Shown here: one piece after another, positions 18,601-27,800 of the stretch
How positions within the stretch are numbered: position 1 is the stretch's first letter
Layout: each line of letters begins with the position of its first letter
Assembly (NCBI GenBank): GCA_942491885.1
Contig: CALOCQ010000008.1
Span: forward strand, 744,001-808,000
Origin: CALBPI01 sp942491885
GTDB taxonomy: Bacteria > Pseudomonadota > Gammaproteobacteria > Steroidobacterales > Woeseiaceae
Direction: 5' to 3'
Length of the DNA: 64,000 nucleotides
Notes under the pieces: model-generated
Databases searched by the model: none
What the model was told of the DNA's origin: nothing
Seen by the model: only the letters and a program-made list of their open reading frames with translations
Made by a program: the position numbers and the translations under genes

Positions 18601-18816
18601 TCCAGCGGCGCCGGCGCCGAGGCTCGGGGCGCGATCGGCTGGGTAGTATTCGGCGGGCTCGGGCTCGCCGCAGCCTTCACGCTGTTCCTGACGCCACTCC
18701 TGTATCTTGGCATTGCCGGGTTTAGCGAGGAACGATTCCGCCAGGAAGCCGCACTGTCCGAGGAACTCGAGGAGGCAAGCAGGCGCGTATCACGCACCGG
18801 CGGACCGTCAGGCTAA
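15694..18816 (+). CDS. RND efflux pump inner-membrane permease
   Basis: 1040 residues, full length for a hydrophobe/amphiphile-type RND pump. The first helix (PLLIAVLNILIIIAGLAALFG) is followed by a porter domain (LPDVDRPIVGVNATYRGAAP). The second helix bundle holds the charged TM4 segment LLALVLATGLIVDDAIVVLE, whose aspartate pair carries protons. The C-terminal half repeats the layout (LILLIGLMAKNGILLVEFAD). It exports amphiphilic compounds by proton exchange. Coupled to the adaptor gene by a 4-nt overlap. The substrate cannot be told from sequence. Confidence 0.95.
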   Translation: MRPSSTGLPELAVKRPLLIAVLNILIIIAGLAALFGIEVRELPDVDRPIVGVNATYRGAAPETVDAEVTSVLEGAIARVSGVREINSSSEENSARIRIEFNPGVDLDIAASDVREALSRVTRQLPDRVEDIFVSKADNDAQPVISLAVVAPGYREDALTRIIDTDIAPEILSIEGVASVQEFGARERQMRVVLDPLRLSRFGLTVTDVADALRQAPFDVPVGSFRSEDQELIVRAEATAATPELIKSVIIRDNTRIGDVAEVVLAPADAVNLLRLDGQPIIGLGIVRQAQSNTIEISNAVKTRVAQLNERFDDIELVITSDDALFIRASVREVLTSLLITIAIVILTIWVFLGSWKATLVPSVAIPVSLIGTVAGIWLLGFSINLLTLLALVLATGLIVDDAIVVLENIQRKQTQGLKRRAAAAIGARQVFFAVVATTAVLIAVFVPISFLPSTTGRLFREFGFVLSLSVIISSFVALSLAPAIAAKFRFKPLGSDEDTSPLAPLGRALGGAYARALKGCFAHPVLTVGASLLVAAGAILALMQIESELVPPEDRGRVEVFATGPDGVGLAFMERQSDQMEAILQPLRDSGVIASVYTIVGRYDPNRVGITAQLAPWEQRDMSQQDVIDELRGPMSAIPGSRVSVFARGSLDTGRGFRSGLQVALTGGDYEEIYTAARALAARIEQDSTILSNSEISYQPTQPQLSVQVDRRRAADLDVPLDEISTTLRAMVGGEDVVDLNVQDQAIPIILESETSAIENPSDLRNLFVRSRSGQLVPVSSLTTIVEEGVAAELDRVEQRRAIEVESDIAPGVTLADAIAEMKRLADGTVPDGIGMLFQGEAATLQESSRELSVTYAFALIIVLLVLIAQFESLTSPLVVMLIIPFGLAAAVFALYFTGISLNIYSQIGLILLIGLMAKNGILLVEFADQLRNAGRTVREAAFEAATIRARPIVMTVVSTMLGALPLIISSGAGAEARGAIGWVVFGGLGLAAAFTLFLTPLLYLGIAGFSEERFRQEAALSEELEEASRRVSRTGGPSG

Positions 18817-18838
18817 GCGGGGCGACACAGCGCCGGCC

Positions 18839-21046
18839 TTATGCGCGTAGCTGGTTAGCCAAAGGTAGCTCGGTGATTACCCGGCCGGTCGCAGCGGCGA
18901 TGGCATTAGTCACGGCCGGCGCAATCGGTGGCAAGCCAGGCTCGCCGACACCGGTTGGCGACTCGCCGGACGGCACGATATGCACATCTACGGCCGGCAT
19001 TTCCGCTATTCGCAGCGGGCGGTATTGGTGGAAATTCTGCTCACGGGCCGCACCTTTGTCGATGTGCACCGCCTCACGCAGGAACGCGCTCAGACCCATG
19101 CCGATCGCACCTTCCATTTGAGCACGAATCACATCCGGGTTGATCGCGATGCCGCAATCGACCGCGCAGGTGACTTTGTGCACCCGAAGATCGCCGTTTT
19201 CTTTAATTGATATTTCAGCAACTTGAGCAACATAGCTAGAAAATGACTCATGTAAGGCAACGCCATGAAAATGCCCGTCCGCTAGTGGCTTGCCCCAATC
19301 CGCCTTATCGGCCGCAAGCGAGAGGACGGCCGCATGTCGCGGATGGTCGGCCAACAGATCGAGACGATACGCCACCGGGTCCTGACCGGCGAGTCGCGCC
19401 AGCTGGTCGATAATCACCTCGGTGACCAACGCGTTATGGGTATGCCCCACAGAGCGCCACCACAGCGTCGGCACGCCGACCCGCGGTGAATGTAGATCGA
19501 CGGTGATGTTGGGCACCGCGTAGGGCAGAGTCGCCGCGCCTTCGACCGACGACGAATCGACGCCATCGCGAATCAGGCCCTCGAACGGCGTGCCCACCAG
19601 GAACGACTGCGTCACGACGCGGTGCTGCCAGCCAATCGGGCGCCCCGCCTCGTCGATACCGGCGCGCACCTTGTGGTAGCTCATGGGGCGATAGCGCCCG
19701 GCGGCAAAGTCGTCTTCGCGCGTCCAGATCAGTTTTACAGGGTAGGCACCGCCGGTCGCCTTGGCTATCGATACCGCCTCAGCGACGTAGTCACTGTCCG
19801 GCACGGCTCTGCGACCGAAACTGCCGCCGGCGAATTGGGTGTGAACATGGACCTGGCCGAGCGGCAGGCCTGTAATCGCGGCTGCGACTTGTTGGTCGAC
19901 AGTCTGCAACTGCGAGCCTGTCCAGATATCGCAACGATCGTCAGCGAGCTCGACGACACAGTCCATTGTCTCCATCGTTGCATGCGCAAGGAAAGGTAGC
20001 GTGAATGTGTGCTCGATTACCTGACTGGCAGCGGCCAATGCGCCGCCGGCATCGCCGTCATCACGCGCCACACTGCCCTCGCCTTCGGCCAGCGCCTTAA
20101 ACTCCGCCAAAATCTCATCACTGCCGCGCGTCTCGGCGTCGCGTTCATCCCAGGTCACAACCAGGGCGTCACGGCCCTTCTTGGCCGCCCAGAAACTGTC
20201 GGCCACAACCGCGATACCGCGTGCAATTTCCACCACATCGATCACGCCCTGAACGGCGCGTGCCGCACCGGCATCAAAGCCGCCGACCGTTGCACCGAAG
20301 CGCGGTGGATGCGCCACCACGGCGACACGCATACCGGGCCGCTCAACGTCGATCGTGTAGCGCGCCGTGCCGTCTGTCTTCTCCGGCGAGTCCATGCGCG
20401 GCAGCACTGTGCCGATCAACGAAAACTGCTCCGGGGATTTCAGCGCGGGAGATTCGGGCGGTACTTGCGTGGCAGCCAATTCAGCGAATTCGCCAAAGCC
20501 TGCACTGCGGCCACTGGCCTCGTGGCGAATCTGCCCGCCGGAAACGCTAATCTCACTCTGATCCACCAGCCAGGACTCGGCGGCTGCAGCGACCAGCATC
20601 GCGCGCGCGGCGGCGGCGGCCGTTCGTAATTGCGCCCAGGAATTAGCGATGGCGGTCGAGCCGCCGGTGCCCTGGACGCCGAACAATGTGTTCGCATACC
20701 GCGTGACATCAGCCGGCGCGAACTCAAAGCGCATCTGCGACCAACTCGCGTCGAGCTCTTCGGCGACGATAGTCGGCAAACCGGTCGTCACGCCCTGCCC
20801 CTTGTCCAGGTGTTTAACAATGACCGTGACAAGATCATCGCTGCCGATCCTGACGAAGGCATTGAAGTCGGTCTGCGTCGCGAGCGGTGCATCCCCGCTG
20901 GCATCGGCAGCAACATCCGCTGCCTCGGGTACGCGCTGTCCACAGCCGACAACAAAGCCGGCGCTGCCCAGTGCCGTGACCGACAGGAAGCGCCGCCGGT
21001 TCATGCCCGGCGCCTTCGCAATCGAGGCATTCATAAATTTCATCAT
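18839..21046 (-). CDS. Molybdopterin-binding subunit of an isoquinoline 1-oxidoreductase-like hydroxylase (IorB type)
   Basis: 735 residues. A twin-arginine signal, MNRRRFLSVTALGSAGFVVG, lies near residue 15, so the enzyme is folded before export to the periplasm. Xanthine-dehydrogenase-family Moco motifs follow (QFAGGSFGRRAVPDSDYVAE, WWRSVGHTHNALVTE, and GVGEPGLPPIAPAVTNA near the end). This family hydroxylates N-heterocycles or oxidises aldehydes. The start is backed by GGAGG 7 nt upstream. The stop of the 2Fe-2S subunit gene overlaps the start (ATGATGA). No cytochrome subunit or Moco-insertion XdhC-type gene follows within the window. Confidence 0.9.
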   Translation of the reverse strand: MMKFMNASIAKAPGMNRRRFLSVTALGSAGFVVGCGQRVPEAADVAADASGDAPLATQTDFNAFVRIGSDDLVTVIVKHLDKGQGVTTGLPTIVAEELDASWSQMRFEFAPADVTRYANTLFGVQGTGGSTAIANSWAQLRTAAAAARAMLVAAAAESWLVDQSEISVSGGQIRHEASGRSAGFGEFAELAATQVPPESPALKSPEQFSLIGTVLPRMDSPEKTDGTARYTIDVERPGMRVAVVAHPPRFGATVGGFDAGAARAVQGVIDVVEIARGIAVVADSFWAAKKGRDALVVTWDERDAETRGSDEILAEFKALAEGEGSVARDDGDAGGALAAASQVIEHTFTLPFLAHATMETMDCVVELADDRCDIWTGSQLQTVDQQVAAAITGLPLGQVHVHTQFAGGSFGRRAVPDSDYVAEAVSIAKATGGAYPVKLIWTREDDFAAGRYRPMSYHKVRAGIDEAGRPIGWQHRVVTQSFLVGTPFEGLIRDGVDSSSVEGAATLPYAVPNITVDLHSPRVGVPTLWWRSVGHTHNALVTEVIIDQLARLAGQDPVAYRLDLLADHPRHAAVLSLAADKADWGKPLADGHFHGVALHESFSSYVAQVAEISIKENGDLRVHKVTCAVDCGIAINPDVIRAQMEGAIGMGLSAFLREAVHIDKGAAREQNFHQYRPLRIAEMPAVDVHIVPSGESPTGVGEPGLPPIAPAVTNAIAAATGRVITELPLANQLRA

Positions 21047-21510
21047 GACGCATCCTCCAGCGACTCAGCTGCCTGATGTATCGCCGCGCGAATCCGGTGG
21101 TAGGTTGCGCAGCGGCACAGGTTGCCGTCCATCGCCGCATCGATGTCGGCATCCGACGGCGACGGATTGGTGCTTAACAATGCTGTCGCACTCATCATCT
21201 GGCCGGACTGACAGTATCCGCACTGCACAACATCCAGCGCCCGCCAAGCGTCGCGAACGGCATCGGCAACCTTGCCGGTGTTGCCTTCGAGGGTCGTTAC
21301 CTCACGCCCGGCAACGGCGGAAACCGGCAGGCCACACGAGCGCGCCATGTTGCCATCAAGCATGACCGTGCAAGCACCGCACTGACCAATGCCACAACCG
21401 AATTTACTGGCGGTCAGGCCCAGGTCTTCGCGCACTACCCACAGCAGTGGCTTGTCAGCAGGCGCATCAACGCTACGTTTTTCACCATTGACAGAAAACG
21501 TGACTTTCAT
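21043..21510 (-). CDS. [2Fe-2S] subunit of the hydroxylase (IorA type)
   Basis: 155 residues. Eight cysteines form two [2Fe-2S] centres: a plant-type set (KFGCGIGQCGACTVML, then the single Cys of MARSCGLPV) and a helical C-terminal set (QCGYCQSGQMM, GNLCRCATYHRI). It carries electrons from the Moco subunit to an acceptor. AGGAG sits 5 nt before the ATG at 21510; the GTG six nt earlier overlaps that site and is rejected. It has no signal peptide and would ride out with the Tat-signalled partner. It lies 59 nt after the ornithine cyclodeaminase-like gene. Confidence 0.93.
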   Translation of the reverse strand: MKVTFSVNGEKRSVDAPADKPLLWVVREDLGLTASKFGCGIGQCGACTVMLDGNMARSCGLPVSAVAGREVTTLEGNTGKVADAVRDAWRALDVVQCGYCQSGQMMSATALLSTNPSPSDADIDAAMDGNLCRCATYHRIRAAIHQAAESLEDAS

Positions 21511-21569
21511 GCTCACTCCTGGTTCATTGCGGTGGATCAGACCACCTGGAAACGGCCGCTACAGCGCGA

Positions 21570-22613
21570 CTAGATAGATACGACGCGCGCCGACGCGGTT
21601 TCGCTCACAAGCTCGCTGAACAGGTCCTTCGGGTGCGACGGTGTAAACACGAGCTCGGACTCGCGCCCGATCTTGAGCGCACGACAGCGGTCGTAAACGC
21701 AGCGCAGCACCGAGAAATCCTCCAGCGCGAAGCCAACCGAATCGAATAAGGTCATGTCGCTGTCGCTGGTTCGAACCGGCCGTGAGCCGTCTAATACCTG
21801 CCATAGCTCGGTGACCTGAGAATCCGCAGGAAGTGCCTGTATTTCGCCTTCGATACGTGACTGGGGCTCGTACTCGACGACGATTTTCAGGTCGGCCAAC
21901 ATGTCGGGCGCAAGCTCCGTCTTGCCCGGGCAATCCCCGCCTACGCCATTGAAATGCACGCCGGGCGACAGGTGCTTGCGGCTAACGACGGTGCGGTTGG
22001 CTTTGTCCGCCGTCACTGTCGAGATGATATCGGCGCCCTGCACGGCCGCATCGATACTATCGCAGGCAACGAGGCGCAGCGGATGACCGGCCATGTTGCG
22101 GGCGAACTTGTCCATCGCCAACGGATCCACATCGTAGTAGCGAACCTCTTCGATGCCGAGCGAGTGATGAAAACCATAGGACTGGAATTCCGCCTGACAA
22201 CCCGTGCCGATCAGCGCCATGACCCTGGAGTCCGGTCGCGCGACCAGTCGCGCCGCAAATACAGACGTCGCCGCCGTGCGAATCGCCGTCAATAAAGTCA
22301 TCTCGGAAATCAGAATCGGGTAGCCGCTGGCGGTCTCTGCGAGCGCGCCGAATGCGGCGACAGTCAGATAGCCGTCGATCGGGTTTTGCGGATGGCCGGT
22401 GACGTACTTGAAGCTGTAGTACTCGTCATCACTGACCGGCATCAATTCGATGACGCCGTGCGGATAATGGTTCGCGACGCGGGGCGACTTATCGAATTCG
22501 TGCCAGCGACCGTAGTCCTCGGCAAGTTTGTTCACCACCTCGTCGATCAGCTCGGCAAGGCCAACACGAGCAACAAGTTCGCGTATATCGTTTCGTTCGA
22601 GTAGTAATGCCAT
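21570..22613 (-). CDS. Ornithine cyclodeaminase / mu-crystallin family protein
   Basis: 347 residues from the ATG at 22613 (an upstream TTG is unlikely). It carries the family NAD-binding Rossmann core (MALIGTGCQAEFQSYGFHH), the substrate/NAD segment KYVTGHPQNP, and GVHFNGVGGDCPGKTEL, whose aspartate is catalytic in Pseudomonas ornithine cyclodeaminase. That enzyme converts ornithine to proline and ammonia. The close match of the GDCPGKTEL and C-terminal YDRCRALKIG segments makes this activity likely. Lies just upstream of the IorAB-type genes, but a functional link is unclear. Confidence 0.88.
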   Translation of the reverse strand: MALLLERNDIRELVARVGLAELIDEVVNKLAEDYGRWHEFDKSPRVANHYPHGVIELMPVSDDEYYSFKYVTGHPQNPIDGYLTVAAFGALAETASGYPILISEMTLLTAIRTAATSVFAARLVARPDSRVMALIGTGCQAEFQSYGFHHSLGIEEVRYYDVDPLAMDKFARNMAGHPLRLVACDSIDAAVQGADIISTVTADKANRTVVSRKHLSPGVHFNGVGGDCPGKTELAPDMLADLKIVVEYEPQSRIEGEIQALPADSQVTELWQVLDGSRPVRTSDSDMTLFDSVGFALEDFSVLRCVYDRCRALKIGRESELVFTPSHPKDLFSELVSETASARVVSI

Positions 22614-22726
22614 GGCACATCTCTCATGCAATCAAAAGCTAATGCGCAATTATCGCAGATTTGCACCAACACCGCTCGTCACCGGGAATGTGGCAGGGCC
22701 TTGACGACAGGCCGCGGCAAACGACG

Positions 22727-23869
22727 TCAGCTGTCGCGGTGCGCACGCGTCTCGCGGATCAGCTGCTGCACGACAAGTGCCAGCGCCTGTTCGCGGTCGG
22801 CACCATCCTCGATGGCCGCCTCGTAGCACGCAATCTGGCGATGCGCGCTGCTGCCGCGCTTCAGGATAGTACGCAGAGATTGCACCTCGGCTGTGCAGCC
22901 AAGCGCGTCGGCGTCCTCGGCGGTCAGCTCGAGCAGATCGTCGAGAAGCTCCTCGAACGGGATGACGCTACCCTTGGCCAGATCAACCATGCCAGCATCA
23001 AAACCGTAACGAACTGCCCGCCAGCGGTTTTCCTTGATCAGCATCGGCGTGTAGATACGCCAGCGTTGATTGTGACAACGCAAGCGCCACAACATACGCA
23101 ACAAACAACAAATGAGCGCGGCAATGGCAATCGCATCATCGAGCAGCGTGCATACATCCATCACGCGCGTTTCGAGTGTCGGATAACGCGCGCTCGGACG
23201 CATGTCCCACCAGATCTTGGTGGCATCCTCAATCAGCCCGGCACGGGTAAGAATTTCGACGTGGCGCTCGTACTCGGCAAAACTCGCAAAGCGCTCGGGC
23301 AGGCCTGTACGAGGCAACGTATCGAACACCGTCAGACGATAAGACTTGAGGCCGGTATTGCGGCCATCCCAGAACGGCGATGACGTCGACAACGCCAGCA
23401 AGTGCGGCATGAAGTAGCTCATCTGATTCATCATGTCGATGCGCACCGCATTGTCCTCAATGCCGACATGCACATGCATGCCACAAATGAGCAACCGCCG
23501 GGCCGCGGTCTGCATCTCGGCCGCGAGTGCCTGGTAGCGCGAACGTTCCGTTGGCTTTTGCGCCCACCAATGACCGGACGGATGGCTTGAGGACGCAATC
23601 GGCGCGAGTCCGTGACTGTCGGCCACATCAATCACCAGGTTGCGCAGCCGCACCAGATCCTCTCGCGCCTCAGCCATATTGTGGCAAACGCCGGTGCCGA
23701 TCTCGATCTGCGACTTCATGAACTCCGGCGTCACCTGCTCGCCGACCGCCTCCTGACACTGCTCCAGCATTGTCGCCGGCGGCTCGCTCACAAGCTCGCC
23801 GGTGGTCTTGTCGACCAGCAAATACTCTTCTTCTATGCCAAGCGTGAATTCCGGTGACTTAACGGGCAT
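22727..23869 (-). CDS. YbdK-type carboxylate-amine ligase (glutamate-cysteine ligase 2 family)
   Basis: 380 residues from the ATG at 23869, with GGAG 8 nt upstream. GCS2 signatures are FTLGIEEEYLLVD at the N-terminus, MKSQIEIGTGVC, RLLICGMHVHVGI and IKENRWRAVRYG. The family joins an amino group to a glutamate-type carboxylate using ATP; E. coli YbdK has weak glutamate-cysteine ligase activity. Its start overlaps the end of the N-formylglutamate amidohydrolase gene by 11 nt, pointing to coupled translation and a shared glutamate-related substrate (inference). The natural substrate is unknown. Confidence 0.9.
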   Translation of the reverse strand: MPVKSPEFTLGIEEEYLLVDKTTGELVSEPPATMLEQCQEAVGEQVTPEFMKSQIEIGTGVCHNMAEAREDLVRLRNLVIDVADSHGLAPIASSSHPSGHWWAQKPTERSRYQALAAEMQTAARRLLICGMHVHVGIEDNAVRIDMMNQMSYFMPHLLALSTSSPFWDGRNTGLKSYRLTVFDTLPRTGLPERFASFAEYERHVEILTRAGLIEDATKIWWDMRPSARYPTLETRVMDVCTLLDDAIAIAALICCLLRMLWRLRCHNQRWRIYTPMLIKENRWRAVRYGFDAGMVDLAKGSVIPFEELLDDLLELTAEDADALGCTAEVQSLRTILKRGSSAHRQIACYEAAIEDGADREQALALVVQQLIRETRAHRDS

Positions 23870-24740
23870 TACAACTACTCCATTCTTTGGCCGCTTTGGA
23901 AAACCGCACGGACTCCTGCACAAATTCGGGCAACGGCTCGGTCACCTGACGCGGCTGCGTCAGGTCGGGTGCCGTGACGAGCGGCGCCAGCGCATCCGCG
24001 AGACGATCGATCCAAAGGGCGATGCCGTCGTCAGTCAGCAAATGATCCTGCCTGACCTCAATCGCCACGTTCGCAAAACCGTTGCGCTCGGCATGATAGT
24101 CGACCGAGAAGTCGGCGACGTTCTTGCCCGAATAAGGCTCGTTGGCGCCAACCTTGAGGCTTGCCTCTGCGGATACGCTGTCGCACAAACGCAGCGCCAG
24201 CCTGTCGTCGACATCCCACATGACGCCCATATCCCAGGGGCGATGAGTACCGGTGTGCAATGGCGTGAAACTATGGATTGCGATGTACACTGGCGATGCG
24301 ACGCTACTGGTCAGCGAGCGCATCTGACGCTCCACCTCGGCGTGGAATGGCGCATATATCGACTCAACCCGCGAGTCGAACTCGGCGCGAGTCAGCCCCG
24401 TATTGGCAGCAACGGGCTCACCGTCGGCCACCGGCAATAGCAAGGTCGGGTCTTCCAGCCTGCGGTTACAATCGATGACGATGCGCGAGTAATTAGCGAC
24501 AACGGCACGCGCATTAAGTCTGTTGGCAAGCCCGGTGACCAGGCCGAGCGAACCGATATCACAGGCGTAATGTGTCGCCATCAACGGCGCCGGATAAGCG
24601 CCTTGCAGCGCAACAGGCAGGTGCGCGCTCGCGTGCTCGCAAACAAAAAGCAGCGGGCGTGTCGCCGCGGGATTAATAACACGCCAGGGCAAAGGCTCGT
24701 CGTCCTGCAAAAAGGCGGGTTGGCCGCGATCTAGCGACAT
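23859..24740 (-). CDS. N-formylglutamate amidohydrolase family protein
   Basis: 293 residues from the ATG at 24740; no good Shine-Dalgarno is visible, and a TTG further upstream is possible. FGase-family motifs are LLFVCEHASAHLP, HYACDIGSLGL, RIVIDCNRRLEDP, YIAIHSFTP and VAIEVRQDHLL, which give the Glu/His/Asp metal and substrate residues. Classic members hydrolyse N-formylglutamate to glutamate and formate in histidine breakdown, but no hut genes are here. The 11-nt overlap with the GCS2 ligase gene suggests a joint pathway in which a glutamyl conjugate is made and cut (inference). Confidence 0.88.
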   Translation of the reverse strand: MSLDRGQPAFLQDDEPLPWRVINPAATRPLLFVCEHASAHLPVALQGAYPAPLMATHYACDIGSLGLVTGLANRLNARAVVANYSRIVIDCNRRLEDPTLLLPVADGEPVAANTGLTRAEFDSRVESIYAPFHAEVERQMRSLTSSVASPVYIAIHSFTPLHTGTHRPWDMGVMWDVDDRLALRLCDSVSAEASLKVGANEPYSGKNVADFSVDYHAERNGFANVAIEVRQDHLLTDDGIALWIDRLADALAPLVTAPDLTQPRQVTEPLPEFVQESVRFSKAAKEWSSCNAR

Positions 24741-24854
24741 GAGCGGTGCTGTAGTCTGATTTGACTCATATAGTGAGTCTAGCGCAGTCAACAATAACCG
24801 CAAGCAGGATATTTACCAGCTGTCCGGGCGCGGGCACGGCCGCGCTGATGCCGC

Positions 24855-27800
24855 CTAAGCCCGCTTGGACTGTGACGCCGACCATGGCGAGAATTTGCGT
24901 ATCGACGCCGGGCGGGCAATATGAAAACCCTGGACGAGGGCTACGCCAAGGCCCGCAAGCGTCGCCCGCGTGCGTTCATTTTCGACATGCTCAGCGATGG
25001 TCTTTATCCCCATCGCCTCGCCAACCTGATGAATCGCCGCCACCATGCTCTGGTCAACGGCATCATCGGCAATATTGCGCACGAACGCACCATCGACCTT
25101 GATGAAATCAACCGGCAGATTCTTCAGGTAACCGAACGAACACAGGCCGCTACCAAAATCATCCAGCGAGAACAGGCAGCCGAGATCAGCCAGCTCACTC
25201 ATGAAGTGCTTCACACGCGCGAGATTGGCAATCGCTGCGGTCTCCGTGATCTCGAAGCAGACCGCACCCTTGCACAACGGCGTGTCGCGCAGCGTGTCCT
25301 TGATGAACTCAAGAAACCGATCGTCGCTCAGGGAATTGCCGGAAAGATTGATCGACAACGTATACGCCGCCGCCTGCTCGGCGTCACCTTTGTCAGCGTG
25401 CTCAAGCGCCTCTGTTACGACCCATCGATCCAGGGCCTGCATCCTGTCGTAGCGCTCAGCCGCAGCGATGAATGTACCCGGCAAAATCAAATTGCCATCT
25501 TCATCAAGCATTCTTAACAACAACTCGTAATGCGAGCAGTGCGGCCGGTCGAAATTGATAATCGTGTCGGCAATGGGCTGGAAATAAAGCTCGAAGCGAC
25601 CCTCTTCAAGCGCGCGATCGATGCGCGTCAGCCAGTGCATCTGCTGGTGTCGGAGGCCGGCCTCGCCTTCCCTGTAAAGATGGTACTGATTACGCCCCAT
25701 ATCTTTCGCGGCAAAACAGGCTACGTCTGCGGCGCTTAGCAAAGCGCCAACGGTCGCGCTGTCGCCGTCGACCATGACGATGCCAATGCTGGCGCGAACG
25801 GCGTGCACCGCCGTCTGCCATTCGAAGCGATAGCGCTCGATCGTCGCACGGATATCTTCGGCCACTTCGATCGCACGCGCGCTATCGCAATTGTCCAGCA
25901 ACACACCGAACTCATCCCCGCCCAGGCGCGCGAGCGTGTCGTTGGTATGCACGCAAGTTTGCAGCCGGTTGGCAATCTGGCGAATCAACTCGTCGCCGGC
26001 GGTATGGCCGAACGTGTCGTTAACAACCTTGAATTGATCGAGGTCGATATACAGCAATCCATATTGGGTTTTGTTCGAGCTGCGGGTCAGCGCAATTGCG
26101 CGCTCAAGGACATTTTCAAACTCGTGACGATTGATGAAGCCGGTCAATGCATCGTGTGATGCCTGATACGACAGCTTGCGTGACAAACGGCCTTCAGCGC
26201 TGACATCGTGGAACACCATCACCGACCCGACAATATGGCCGAGCCGGTCGCGGATCGGTGCAGCGGAATCCTGAATGGCAATTTCCTGACCCGACCGGTC
26301 AATTAGCAGCGTCGCACCCGACATCGTGATCACGCGACCTTCATTGAGGCAGCGAATAATCGGGTTGTCCGTCATCTCGCGCGTATGTTCGTTAATCAGC
26401 GTGAGAATGTCTTCCACCGGCTGGCCTTGCGCGGCGCGCAGACTCCAGCCCGTGAGGTCTTCTGCAACCGGGTTCAGATACTCTATACAACCATCTGCAT
26501 CTGTCGTGATGACGCCGTCACCAATCGACTTCAGCGTCACCTCGGCGCGTTCCTTCTCCTCGAAGATGCGTTTCTCGGCAGCCTTGCGCTCGGTAATATC
26601 CGATACCGTACCTTCGATATAACGCTCGCCGTCGACGTAGTCGACCGCCCTGGCGTTCTCGATGATGTCGATTGGCGTGCCGTCCTTGCACAGCATCACC
26701 GCCTCGAAACGGCGGACTTCGCCATGCTCTTCGATCGCGCGCTCGAAACGCTGTGCATCGGACTTTTGCTGGTAAGCGCTTTCGCGTGTGCCGGTGGTCA
26801 ACAGGTCATCTTCATCATCAAAGCCGAGCATGTTGACTAACGCCGGGTTCGCGGCCACCAGCCGGCCATCGGTGGTTGCGATGTAGACGCCTTCTACAAC
26901 GTTTTCAAACAGCCCGCGAAAACGACCTTCACTCTGCGACAGTGCGGCACGGTTTCGCTCGCGGCCAATCGCGATGCCCGCCAGTCGTGCCAGACCGCTG
27001 ATCCAATCAAGCTCGTCGGTATTCGGCTCGCGCTTTTCATCAAAATACAGATCGATCGTACCCAGCGGATGCGCATCACCGTGCGCAAGTGGGAACGACC
27101 AAACGGAGACAATTTTTAGACGCTTGGCCAGACCCGAATGATCCGACCAGGCATGGTGTGCGGTGACATCCGGTGTAATCACGGCTTTGTTGGTCGCAAT
27201 CGCAACGCCGCAACTCAGACGCGGCTCGGTCAACGGGATGCGGCGGATCGTTTTGAGGTCTGATTCACCGAAGCCAGGCGCGCAGTGCAACATCAGTTCG
27301 TTCGCCGAGCTGTCGACCAGCATCAACGTGGCGCGACAGTTGCCGACGACACGCTCGGCCGTGCGACACAAGGCTCGCATGACCTTCTTGAAGCTGACGC
27401 CACTGGCGATCATCTCCAGCAACTTCTTCTCGCTGTACTCAACCAGCTCGCGACGCTTGCGCGCGGCAATGCTGTGCACGCTGACCCTGACCAGAGAGCG
27501 ATTCTCGGCCGGCATACGGCTCAATCGAACTTCGCACGGCACTTCGTAGCCGTTGCGGCTTTGATATATCCATTCGAATACCGGTTGCGCGCCTTGCAGC
27601 GCACGCTGCAGGAATGCCTCGATACGCGTCTGCTCGTTAGTCGGGCTTGCATCGCCCGAGACATCGCGCAGGCCGAAGAAGCCGCTTGCAAGCAATCGTT
27701 TGCGCGGCAGGTTAAACAACTGACTGGCATTCTCGTTGGCGTCGATGAACTGGTTGTTCTCAACATCAAAAACGAGAATTGCGTCTGGCGCGTGCTCGAC

